Shown: positions 8,418-19,668 of the stretch, piece after piece
Position numbering within the stretch: position 1 is the stretch's first letter
How the letters are laid out: the number at the start of each line of letters is the position of its first letter
Assembly: GCA_023515745.1 (NCBI GenBank)
Contig: JALECJ010000004.1
Span: 682,001 to 746,000 of the forward strand
Length of the DNA: 64,000 bases
DNA from: Amoeboaphelidium protococcarum
Lineage: Eukaryota; Aphelidiomycota; Aphelidea
Direction: 5' to 3'
Made by a program: the position numbers and the translations under genes
Notes under the pieces: model-generated
The model's database searches: none
What the model was told of the DNA's origin: nothing
The model's input: only the letters and a program-made list of their open reading frames with translations

Positions 8418-10784
8418 ATGGACAATCAGTGGAAGGCGCAAGAAACTGCTCCAAGGACCGAGGAAAACGTGCAAGAGCAACTGCTGAGAGCGCGCAACAT
8501 TACTGAACACCCTCAGCCAGGATATCAAGGATATGGGGTGATGCCTCAGAAGGGTGCTGGTAAAGGTCCCAAAATTGCCCTTATGCCTCGCCGCAAAGAG
8601 GAGCAATCACAAACTGCATAGGCTCAGTTGAACAGGGAGGTGAAGACGCATACCGCAGCGTTCAATCCTGGTCCTATGCAGAGACCTTATCCATTTATGA
8701 TGCCTTATTACGCTAGTAAACTTGGCATGGCACCGCAAGCTTATCCTAGTAACTTTGTGTAAACTTATGGAATTGGGCCGTACAGCGATCACTACTACTA
8801 TGGATTTACACCTAAGGATGTGTTGCTGTCTATCGCCAACTCTCCTCGCGGAAGACGTCAGTCACCGTATACCAATCCTGCGTATGGTACTCTTTCTCTG
8901 ATGAGATAACGCGAGATTCAGGACTCCAGAAGATTCATGATGCAAGTATAGGAAATCTTTCTGCAGGGACGTATTCCGACAAACTAGTTCTTGCATGAGC
9001 TTATCGGGAGACTAAACTTTTCTATCAATCGCTCCATGTATAGCGGAAACTTGTCACCAGCATCAGCGGAAGTGTTGATCAATGTGCAGTAATTCATCCA
9101 AGTTTTGGGACAGGTGCTTCAGGAGAAGAATTATGATGAAAAGTTGCAGAGTTTCTTGCAGCACGCGTATCTTTCTTCAATGTTTACGGCTCAGGTGAAG
9201 TAGCGCATGTCTCAGTATGGAATGCCGCCAGCTGCTTAGTAGTTTGGTGGAGGTGGTGGTAGTTAGTAGCAGCATGTCATGAAAATTCTAATGTAGTTGG
9301 GGAAATTGTTGAAATCCGGCGCTGAAGTTAGCGGACTACTCGAGATGATTGGCAATTCATAGTAATCCCAATCTCCGATGCCTCAGCCTTAGCAATAACG
9401 TCCAATGTAATCTTAGGCTGCGTCAATGAGAAATGGTGGTAGTGGCGGTGGAACGACGGTAGGCGGAGAGCAGATGTACGTGCGAGTCGATCAGAATGTT
9501 CCAAGTCCCCAGCAATTTTAAACACCTTCTGCGTAGCCAATGATGAGAGATTATGCATCAGCTTTACGCACACCATTGACGGCAGATCAAGCGGCTCTAG
9601 TTGCCGAGTCTCTTCGCAGTATCCTGTAATCACTGTAGTAAAGTCCAGAGTTGCTGCAAGCTGTGATTCTGATTGCTCGTATGGCTGCGGAACTTGGTGC
9701 AGTGACGGGTAAAGAGTATCACAGAATGCATCGTACTATTCCTCTATCGTACTATGAAGCGAATAGGCCAGCTATGCTTGAGGATCTTAAACAGTTGGTG
9801 TAAAGATTTGCCAACGGATATTCTTTGGATGGACTGATACGTGTCATTGATTAGTTTTAGTTGTTTATCACACAGGATTGGGAGACTAGGGACTATTTTG
9901 AATCTTTGCAGTATTTTTTTACTCGTTGTATGGATGATCCCGGCTACCTGAATGGGCCAGAGTACACCTTGAAATCTATCCGCCTGATTGAGGATGGTAG
10001 AAAGCTGTTCGGTACCAAGATTCCTCAGTTGATAAACAGCTTTGTCTTTGAATTGTAAAATATTCTGAATGGCCTGCAATCTGATCCTGCATTGAATACA
10101 ATTTACTAATCTGGATGGTAGGTGGTTCAGTCTATCCTGATGGATCCGCAATCGGGCTAGGTGACTTTGAAGTAGGATCTGATTCAGGACTTGAGACAGG
10201 TGTTTTTGCCTATAATTGCATCTACATTCAAGTTTGTAGCTCTGCCAAGAATTGAGATATCAGATGCTAATATGGATGTCACTTTCGACAATATTGTCAT
10301 TTCATTGGAAAGCGCCTTGCCTAATTTGGTTGAAGTCAACTTTACGAATAACATTCAAATGTCTCCCCGTCCCAATCTGCCTAGCGCATTTTACATCAGC
10401 ACTATGGACGTAAATTTGTACCAGATCCAGGCTGATCTGCGCAATGTGGAGTTTTCAATCAATAAGCGAGGCTTTCCTCCTCTGCGCGATGCTGGTCTCG
10501 CTGACATCTTCCTTAGTGGAAATGGACTGAGTATCACAACGAAGACTGCCATTGACACAAATCTGTGGTACACCACCTTGGTTCCTGTGGACATTAAGGT
10601 GAACATTGACGCGTTGCGCATAAATCTGCATGACTCGAGCCACGACTTTGCTTATAGGCTGTTGGGCACATCTCTGGTCAATCAGTTGAAAAAGAGAATT
10701 TGTCGTTCACTGGAAGAGCAAATCTTCCTTGCCATCTGCCGTCTTGACTCTGTCGTGACTCAGACTTTCAAGTCTCAGCAGTGA
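8418..10784 (+). CDS. HAM1-like protein with C-terminal lipid-transfer-type domain
   Basis: Intronless, 788 aa, ATG 8418 to TGA 10782-10784, with dozens of in-frame TAA/TAG, most in Gln-rich linkers (around residues 275-290 and 315-370). The N-terminal third is low-complexity (P, Q, Y, G). The middle is helical. Residues about 575-785 match the fungal HAM1-like family: LRQVFLPII, PRIEISD, VDIKVNIDALRIN-type strands, and the diagnostic run QADLRNVEF, FPPLRDAGLADIFL, GNGLS. The domain resembles the BPI/SMP-type lipid-binding fold, so a role in membrane lipid handling is possible; no biochemical function is established from sequence. Start chosen at the first ATG that keeps the conserved frame. 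Confidence 0.85.
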
Positions 10785-11578
10785 TGGTACATTGTGTTTG
10801 TTTTGCTATCACTCTTGATTGATTGCATTTTAGAATGAAATTTTTGTACAAATATATTGTTTGCTTATCACTAATTATTTAGAGGTTTTTATCACTTCCT
10901 TTACTCGTTCGCTCTGTTGATCAATCATCAAAGGGAGTCGAAACATTGACACGTACTGTACGTTTAGACACGCTCCAAATTGCGTTAATGTATACCGTAT
11001 ATATACGATATATAAACGACATCTTTAAATTTTTTCCAATTACTAGTTCATATCTACAAATTGCGAGCCGTTAAAGACATCTTTTACTCAAGTGACAAGT
11101 ACGTCTGATCAGCTTAGTTCCCTGGAATAGTGCTTAAGCGCGTAATCAGTTTTCTATAAGATTGCGATCAACTGACTACCCAACATTTTGAGTGTCTTTA
11201 GCCAACTTATTATTAAAAACAAGTAAGAGCTGCAAACGCGAGTCGATTAAATTAGTACATGTTAATCCCGTTACTCCTAATAATACCTCGGTGTGAATAT
11301 GGTTTTCACCCTTTGCGCCAATTGTGCAATCATTCTTACCCAAATTAAAGCATTTCGTCTTCTTTAATTAAAATTGATAAAAAATCTATTTCAAATCAAG
11401 TGCATAATCTTATAGAGGGAATAGAATGATATTAGATTTAATCGCTAAAACCAAGGGATCATCCTCCTACCCTTCCATGATCAATCCCAATTCTACGTGG
11501 GTGAATAGTAAAGGCGCATGGACCATGAACGCTCTAGTCATCCTCATACTCCGAATTGCATTTGGCATCATTCCATCA
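10106..11578. repeat. Source copy of the segmental duplication
   Basis: Complete version of the segment copied at 3040-4522. It spans the last ~226 codons of the HAM1-like gene, the intergenic region and the first ~51 codons of ORMDL. Confidence 0.95.
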
Positions 11579-11987
11579 GTATCCACAGAAATCGCGTGGA
11601 CACTCACCAACATATCCTACCTGACTGTAATAAATATTTATATTATTCTATTTAGAGTATACAATAATCAAGAAAATAATTTTCTAAAATATGTAGGGAC
11701 ATTTTATTCTATTTCATATGATTATTGGAACACCGTTCGATGCAGATCAAGGAGAGTATGCAGGTCTTACGCTGTGGGAACAGATTGATGATGGACAGCA
11801 GTTTACACCGGCCAAAAAGTACCTCACTGCACTGCCTATATTCATGTTCTTGCTGAGTACTCATTACACGCGTTATGATGCCACTCTGTTCATCGTCAAC
11901 ATCATTCCCCTGATTGTGGTGTTGATTGCTAAACTACCAGCTCTCCATCTGGTCAGGTTCTTTGGTATTAATAAGGTGGACGATTGA
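11426..11987 (+). CDS. ORMDL: ORMDL/Orm family regulator of serine palmitoyltransferase (2 exons)
   Basis: Exon 1 11426-11626 and exon 2 11697-11987 are joined in phase 0 across a 70-nt GT-AG intron (11627-11696), giving 163 aa (family about 150-155). Conserved ORMDL features: NPNSTWVNSKGAW, AWTLTN, GTPFDADQG, WEQIDDGQQFTPAKKYL, YDATLF, HLVRFFGINK. Hydrophobic stretches fit four ER membrane segments. ORMDL proteins bind and restrain serine palmitoyltransferase in response to ceramide. Exon 1 has an N-terminal 20-residue Ser/Lys leader. A truncated copy of its 5' end sits at 4370-4534. Confidence 0.95.
11627..11696 (+). other. Spliceosomal intron of ORMDL
   Basis: 70 nt, gtaata...tgtag, AT-rich. 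Removal restores the conserved NISYLT / GHFILFHMIIGTPFD join. Confidence 0.85.
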
Positions 11988-12311
11988 TTTTACAGTGTAA
12001 GAGACCAAGTAGTTATATGCTTGTGACTCTCAAATGATAAAAATCACGTTAGAGATGCTATACATATGAGAAGATTGGTATAAATGAATAAATTTTTATT
12101 TTCGTTGTATCTACATAATGTATTTCTATTCTAGATTTTATATTGATAATGGCACTTTATTGTCTTTACGTTTCAATCTTAGATTATGGAGCAAAAGACA
12201 TGCTACTGACAGGCTTCTATTTTTTAAATGATAATAACGTCTCAGCCAAACAGTCGCTTTAACGAGTTCTTCACTTCTCTTCAAATTAGCTTTTTGATAA
12301 AATTGCGCAAA
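11988..12311. other. Intergenic, ORMDL to EMG1
   Basis: AT-rich 3' UTR and promoter sequence; no gene or repeat seen. Confidence 0.4.
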
Positions 12312-13121
12312 ATGTCGTTGAAGCCAGTTTCGCAGAGAAAGCGGTTGATTGTGGTGCTTGACAATGCTCCACTCGAGATTGTAAAAGTATCATAAAAGAG
12401 TAGTAGAGGGAATAGATCCGCTGATACATCGTCTTATCATCTGCTCAACTGTGATGATCACGCGTCCCTGCTGAAGAAGCACAGTCGCCAGGTGGCAGAG
12501 ATGCGGCCTGATATCACTCACCAGTGTCTGCTCACTCTAATGGATAGTCCGCTGAATAAGGCTGGCATGTTGTAGGTGTTCATAAAGACTTAGAAGAATG
12601 TTCTGATTGAAATTAATCCGCAGACGCGTATTCCGAGAACGTACAAGAGATTCGCTGGTCTAATGGTATAGCTGTTGCACAAGTTATCGATTCGCAGTGC
12701 TGAAGGTAACGGCGGTGAGAAGCTGCTCAAAGTTATAAAGAATCCTGTCACTGATCACCTACCTGTCGGTTGTAAAAAGATTGTATTATCTGGTGACGCG
12801 CCTACAGTCAGACTGTCTAATTATATCCAATCTTTAATGAGTCAAAGATCTTCTTCATCCGTAACTGGTGAGAGCGTTTCAAAAGAAAATGATGGAATGG
12901 ATTCGCCTGCTAATGCAGAATCAGAATCAGCTTGTAAAAGATCAAAAGTCTTGAGAGACGAGCCAGTTTGCTTTATAGTCGGAGCCTTTGCTCATGGAAA
13001 GGATGACTTTGCTGATGGGTGGTGCGATGAAAAAGTATCCATTAGTGATTATTCATTAAGTGCATCCGTGGCATGTGGTAAAATCTGCAATGTCTTTGAA
13101 GACTTATGGAATGTTATTTGA
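12312..13121 (+). CDS. EMG1: 18S rRNA pseudouridine N1-methyltransferase Emg1/Nep1
   Basis: 269 aa, ATG 12312 to TGA 13119-13121, no intron. SPOUT-class methyltransferase needed for 40S ribosome biogenesis. Conserved blocks: [102 protein letters not shown]. The Gln residues in MLQVF and MVQLL, conserved in the family, are both TAG here, direct evidence for the code change. A Ser/Glu-rich insertion of about 50 residues (roughly 165-215) separates KKIVLSG from the FIVGAFAHG strand. Confidence 0.97.
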
Positions 13122-13207
13122 TATAAATCTTGATAGATTTTTTTATTGTCACTTTTCACTGCTATTACTTCATAAATGTATATCTCATGCAAGCTCTGGA
13201 TTATCTC

Positions 13208-16200
13208 TCATAGGTGAGCTTTCTGGGTAATAGAACCATTTTCTTGTTAAGTAATTTTCAGGTAGGACGGATTGACTGGCAATGCACACGGTCCAAGATT
13301 GAGCAATGACTTGATTTTATCAACATCATCAACCAGCACAGTGTTCTCCTTCAACTTTCTCCTTAAAATCACATCCGTGCCATATTTTGTTGCAACCTTT
13401 TTGGCCAAATCTTCAAGCTCTAAATTCTAACCAGAATAGTTGACATCTTGACCAAGATTCATCTAATCAATCAGAATACCAATCTCTTCAGAAGATACAT
13501 AGGTGTCGTGTTCATCAGCAAGTATCTATTACACGCCAGATGCCAACTAACCATCACACGTCACCTCTGCATCTTTTATACCGAGTTGTTTACAAAGAGG
13601 ATGAACACTGCGGATATGAGTGACAAGCTTGGATCTGTACGGAGAATTAGGATCAATGTAAGTGGTGTAAAACTCAACCAACTGCTCTGGAGTAATAGCC
13701 TTCAACGCCGCGACATCGACATCCACTTGATTGAATTCATAATAGCCACCAGATATGTGCTTCCAATATCTGGTAGATTCAGCCATCATATTCTCATCCT
13801 TCTACGTAATCACATTGATGCAAGACTGCACATACTTGTTGAACAACTACTAGTCAATACTGCCATCTTCGTTGTCCATTCCAATCTTCAAGTGTTACCT
13901 GCCAAAGTCTAGAAGGAAATTCTCAATACGCTATTCCAAATACGAGGAATCACGTTCACTCTACACAATTACGCGCAATCCAATACTGCCGACAGATTTA
14001 CGCATTGATGTAAACACGATATATCCGAGCTGTTCTTTAGTTCTCAACTAATTGAACGCAGCCTCTTGCATCATTTATACCAGGAGAAACACTATACATC
14101 TGACAGGAGGATCAGCATTAGCGCCCAATTCAAGTTCTTTACGAACGGAGTACTATTCCATTTAGGACATTAACGGGCCACACTGATAGAACAATTCAAT
14201 CGCAGAATTTGGATTCAAGTGATTAGCACAAGACTTGACATGCAATATGGTTTTACCTGGTGGAATCTAATGAGATCTAACGCCAGATTTGACCGATAAA
14301 GGTAAAGATTGCAAACCAGCACCGTTGTTACTCGGACTTGCATTACTTAAAATTTCCTCAGCTTTAGTAGAAATAGCGACAACTTCCTACTTGGTGACAT
14401 TTCCAAAGCACCAGCTCTCGGTATAAATGTTCTACCACAATTGATGACGGCTAAACTTTACCAGATCATCATACAGGACAGAATCTAATATATTCAGCTT
14501 ATCTTCATGTGTCCACAATAAACTCTAAATAATCTGAGTTGTGTAATAGATTGCATGTTGGTAGGATTGCTCTTTACCAAAGCTCATCAATGATCTCTTG
14601 TACTTGTCCTTGAGCACCTCAAAAGTCTTCAGACGCTTCTGATGCATGGTCTGATCCTTCGAGTCAGAAAATAAATCACTATAATTCCTCAATGTTTTTA
14701 ACACAATTTCCATCAATCCAATTACACCTTTGCCCACCCCGCCAAACAGAAGAGAAAATCCCTCAGCGGTGGCATCGATTTACCAACTGATCAGTGCACA
14801 CTCTGCCTCGTAACTCAACTCTGCCAGTTCTTCATGCACCATCTAACAGATCAAGTATGAGCATATAGAATTAAAAGGGGATGGCTAGTACGCTTACTGG
14901 CTCTTCACGTTCATGCAGATAATCATCTTTGGCAGAACAGGAATGCGCTTTGATGGAAGTCTGTACCAAGTTCTTATCAGAGGACTTTCATGCACAATCT
15001 GCGGGTGCTATAAGCCATCTTGAGGCTCAATGCACAATTACAAATCTTTAGGCATAAAAGGATTAGGCCTAGGGATACTCAAATTCTATGAAGACTTGAC
15101 CGAATTCAGCAGAGACAAAAACTACCGATCCATCTACATAAAAGAGTACTCAGTTCCATACCATTTCTCAACCTTCTTGGTCGTCTAAGCCATCTGCTAT
15201 TGTAAAGATTAAGGACATTCTTTAGATAGAACAACGGCACAGAAATTACCAGGAACAAGATACTTCTCCAGCAACTCTACAACAGATCTCTTACAATCCT
15301 AATAATCTTCATCAAAATAGCTACTACCCTTCAGAAGTAATTCCGGACGATCACTATAATAATGCATCGACTCAGTAAGACCGGACACGTATCCTGAGGC
15401 ATTTGAGCTCTTCTCTGCAAACATAAACTGAATGTCACTAATCATCCTAACCTCCCGATAGACATATTCCACAAAAGGATGTTCACTTTTCAGCATATTG
15501 ATATACGCAAAGACAGTCTCGATAACTTTCTCATAACTCTACAGCCCCTCCACAGAAAGACTAATATCAATAGAGAACATGTCAAAATACTTTGATCCAT
15601 GAGAACTCACCCCGGCACTCAAAGACGTGGCCCATCCAAGACTCTTCAGCACTGACAGTATGGAACCGGCAGATTCATGTCCAATCAAGTGACCAAGATA
15701 GCGAAAAGACTTGTTCCATCTATTCTCATACTGAGGTTGGATGGCAAACTTTAGAGTTAGCTTACGAATATCTTTCAGTGGGCAGGTGTAAATGATGGAA
15801 CCCCTCATCTGAGTATTGTCAAATGGGTGACTAGTGGGAATCTTTGACAGATAATTGTCTGCATTCTAATTCAACTGTACATCAGAAAAATACTTAACTG
15901 CCATCTATTACAACTGATCTAATGGCTAACGCCCAAGTATACATAAAGACATCAGATGGCTACTGTATGCACCCTTGTAAAACGATTTCAGGGCATTCAT
16001 AGCATTATTAACCGCACTACCCTATCCATCTTGAGCGTGACTATTCATATTCTACTACAAACTCAACATGTTACCAGAATCGAACTTGTTATAAGGATGC
16101 TTGGGATCACATTCATTCTTTACCAGCTAATACACTCTGCGATAATCTTCATTCAGATTCTTTTTAAATTCACTATCCACAGCCTTCACTTCTCTATCCA

Positions 16201-16705
16201 CAGCATTACTACTGCTAGCATTGCCAGAAGGTTCTACAGCAGAACCGTCTGAAGATGCAGATGATGCACCACCATCTCCCAACAATGGACATGTAAAGAA
16301 TGACGAGAATCTATCCAATGCTCCATCTAGAACCTGATCGGATCCCTCCCCGCCACCATTAACGGCAACATCAAAGTAGTAATTGGTCTCATCACCAGAG
16401 GTATAAGCATTAGAATGGCCACCATTCTTGTTCAAGTATGAGCTGTACTCATTCTCCACCGGGAACTTCTCTGTACCTAGAAAGAGCATATGTTCAAGAA
16501 AGTGTGCCAGTCCACACCAATCTGTAGGCTCATGTATGGATCCGATGCTGACAGACAGGGACGCTGCAGCCTTGTCAGCATTACCATCACTGACCAGCAA
16601 GACTTTCAAGCCATTCTCTAGAACCAGATATCTATACAGCCTATCATCCTCCTAAGGTTTGATGATATTTTCACAAACTTCCTTAATCGTAGACTTCGTC
16701 AACAT
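13208..16705 (-). CDS. STE23: Insulysin/Ste23-type M16 zinc metallopeptidase
   Basis: 1165 aa, ATG 16703-16705 to TGA 13208-13210, continuous in one frame. The inverted zinc motif HFLEH (about residues 66-70) is followed by MLFLGTEKFP, NGGHSNAYT and, after an inserted Ser/Gly-rich loop, VDSEFKKNLNEDYRR, which carries the third zinc ligand Glu. These are diagnostic of insulin-degrading enzyme/Ste23, which degrades short peptides and matures a-factor in yeast. The four-domain clamshell architecture fits the length, which is somewhat above the usual ~1000 aa because of the loop insertions. Many Gln are TAG/TAA. Divergent from the hydrolase gene at 16974. Confidence 0.93.
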
Positions 16706-16973
16706 AAAAATACTTAAATCAAGTGGGATATTGATGATGATGTAAAGTGTATTTTATAGATGAAGAATAGACGAAGGAGAGAGGAAACAAAAGGAGATTT
16801 GAGAAACGCGACGCTGATCACGTCAATTCAATATTACTGCAGAATCCAGTCTTGTCTTAATTAATATAGCTTAAGTTTTCGAGTGTCAAAAGGCTTTTAT
16901 TTATTTTATTTTATTATTACTGCGCATATTATTTTGGAATTTCGCGGTTTGCATCACAAATCCACTTCTAATC
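16706..16973. promoter_or_regulatory. Divergent promoter region STE23 / ABHD11-like hydrolase
   Basis: 268 bp between start codons. A run of ttatttattttattttattatta lies immediately upstream of the hydrolase ORF. Role inferred from position. Confidence 0.35.
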
Positions 16974-17918
16974 ATGGTCAATCTTGCGTATACCTCCCAC
17001 ATATTATAAAATGCTTCATAATAGTAACTGTTTAAATCTCCGCTAGTCATCCTCCATGGGCTGTTTGGGAGTAAATAGAATTGGAAGACCCTGAGCAAGA
17101 TGATATCTGCCGAGTGTTAGCGTTCTGTGTATGCTTTGGATTTGAGAAATCACGGAGAGTCAGAGTGGACAGATGGGCGTACGTAGTTGCAAGACATGGT
17201 TCAAGACGTTGAGTAATTTATAGTGCATTAGTTTTAGGGATAGCGCGTTGCTCTCTGTGGACACTCTCTAGGTGGCAAGATTGCTATGATGACTGCCATC
17301 CAACATCCTAATCTGTTATCTACCATGATTTCTGTTGACATGCCACCACGACCTCTGCAACTGTCAAACGCTTTTCGCAGTTACATTGATTGTATGCTTG
17401 ATATCTAGAAAGAACAGGTGCATTCTGGTGGGAAGCTCACGAAATAAGATGCTGGTAAAATGCTAAATGCCGCCGTGTAGGATGAGAGTGTTAAAGCGTT
17501 CCTACTTACCAACTTTGTACAATTCAATAAATTACATCCGATCGCGTAGAAGTTGCTTCTTGGTCAGTATTAAGAGTTGACCAAATTGCCCGATTTGGAA
17601 AAGACTTTGATGTTTCGCGTTAATCTGAATGGAATTTCATAATCTCTGGACTAGTTTGCTCACTTTCCGGCACCTCAAGTTGATAATAATTAGCCGCTAT
17701 CTATGGTTAAATCGCTCTTTATTTACGGAACTCGATCTGATTATTATCGTATGAATAACTAATCTGGAGATGTTGGTGGTGGTGATGATGAGTTACTGAT
17801 CAGACGATTATTTCCCAATAACAGAATTGTCGGAATAGATGCTGGACATTGGCTTCATTCAGAAAAGCCGCATCAGTTTGTTGATGCTCTAAAATTGCAT
17901 TTGAATAATACAGATTGA
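16974..17918 (+). CDS. Alpha/beta hydrolase, ABHD11/Imo32-like
   Basis: 314 aa, ATG 16974 to TGA 17916-17918. N-terminal LAYTSH strand, oxyanion region LVILHGLFGSKQNWKTL, YALDLRNHGES, nucleophile elbow GHSLGGK (Ser about residue 97), VDMPP, and a C-terminal DAGHWLHSEKP with the catalytic His (about residue 290). FGS-K-Q-NW and ALDLRNHG-x-S are typical of the mitochondrial ABHD11/Imo32 group. The Gln of GSKQNW is TAG. No clear presequence, although open sequence upstream lacks an ATG. Substrate not deducible. Confidence 0.88.
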
Positions 17919-17990
17919 TTCTATCATTTGCTGTTTAGGATAGAAAAACAGTTCCTTTACAGATATATTACGTACTAATTATTAATCTCA

Positions 17991-19493
17991 TCAATTATCA
18001 TCATTTAAATACGAGTAGCCATCATTTTGACCACCGTTTACATCGGTGACCGATTCAACCTGATGCAGAATATCATCCATGCTCTCAATCGCAACATTAT
18101 CATGATCGCTTTTATCAGGTAGGCGCACAGTGTGGGATTTCTTTGGAGTATATGCTTTACTCTGATTGGTACTACTTTACTGCTACAGGATTTATCGCAA
18201 ATCTACCAGAGTCTACTTCAAGCTCTTCTAACTAGTCTTAGTCGAGTACAGAAGCTTATGGACACTCTCAATGAAATCTTTCATCTTGGGAATGGCAGAG
18301 ATTGATGTGGAGATGTCTTTCAATGCAGAGTTCAAGCGTCTGGCATCATTAATCTGCATTTCTTGACATATATCAAAGATGATATCCCTGCAATCTAATG
18401 GATTGGGTAAAGCGACAGGAATTAAGGTGGTGGTATCCTTCTTCTTGTCAGGCAGAGCGCTCAAAGACTTTCGCTTCCACTCAACAAATCTCTTCTTGTC
18501 GCGTTTGATCAACTCTCTGGTAAATGTCGCAGGTCCTTATAGTTGACTAGGATAATCACTGAAATTATAATAGTTATTTTCTTTAGCCTCCTATCCCAGC
18601 GAGTCTATGAGTTCCTACCGTTCCTACTAATCAACAGATACTCGCAACTAAAGTTCATCAATCTACGTATTGGCTCTCTGAAGTAATTTGTTCTTCTATT
18701 ACAAATCGCCTTGGAGCTTTTTATTCTCTTCTGTCAACTGCTAAATAATTTCATCTTGCACTTACTCTTCTTCATTCTATAAAATACCACCCATATTGTG
18801 GTGAGACTACTAACTCTACACTTGTGCTTATTCCAGCTCCTTCTCATACCAATTGATTATCTTCAGACATTGTCCAACTGTGATAAACTGATCCTATTCA
18901 CTATCGCGACAACTTCGCACCTTGCTAATCGCTGACTAAATGGCACTATCAGATACATTCTAGCCAGTGATATCAAAGTACTCCAAAAAGAATTAATTGC
19001 CAGGAGCAGACTATACTTATTATTCTTCTTCTTCTTCTAACTATAGAGTTAGCTTTTAGTTCTACTTGGTAAGCTCTTTAACCTGATTCGCCAATTTAAA
19101 ATTCTCCTGTTTCAAAATCTCGAATTTCTGTTTCAACTTTTGAAGAGAACTCTTCTCCGCCAGCTCTTCCTGACTTCCATTCAGTGCCATTATGCTACTA
19201 TTACGCACTCTATTTTACTTGTATGCAGCCGCAGTTTAACTCCCGTTCATTTAGCTAGTGAATGATTAATTCTATAGCTTTGTGCTGTAAGAGTTTAGAG
19301 GAGATAGTTACTACTCCTCTTCATCCAAATGCTCCAGTTCTTGCCTCAGAACGGCCATATCCAGAACATCTTCACTCACACCTGATCCTTCAAGCAGATA
19401 CTTTACAAATTACGACACATCTTTATTGCCACTTTTACTAGTCAATATAGAACTATCCGGAGACAATTGTCTACTAGAAGACGCAAAGGACAT
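17991..19493 (-). CDS. Coiled-coil protein of unknown function
   Basis: 500 aa, ATG 19491-19493 (in-frame TGA upstream) to TGA 17991-17993. A Ser-rich N-terminus with FVKYLLEGSG and an acidic patch is followed by long Gln/Glu/Lys-rich coiled coils (about residues 105-150 and 200-300), a conserved-looking helical module (FTRELIKRDKKRFVEWKRK ... FDICQEMQINDARRLNSAL) and a polar tail. The repeating tcaagtagaata sequence just upstream of the start is a short tandem repeat. I do not recognise the family; cytoskeletal or trafficking roles would fit a neighbour of myosin V but that is only positional. Confidence 0.75.
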
Positions 19494-19668
19494 TCTACTT
19501 GATGTTATTCTACTTGATTTTATTCAACTTGAGGAAATACGATACTTCAAGAGAGACAAGACTGAAGACGTGAAACAAAACAATGAAAAACTTAAGACGA
19601 AACGAGCCACCTTCACCAATAAACAGCAAGCAAATGGTCTATAGATGGATGAAAATAATTATTCATAT

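Noticed and set aside
9744-10151. Minus-strand ORF of 135 codons
   Set aside because: Shadow of the HAM1-like gene, which is conserved on the plus strand.
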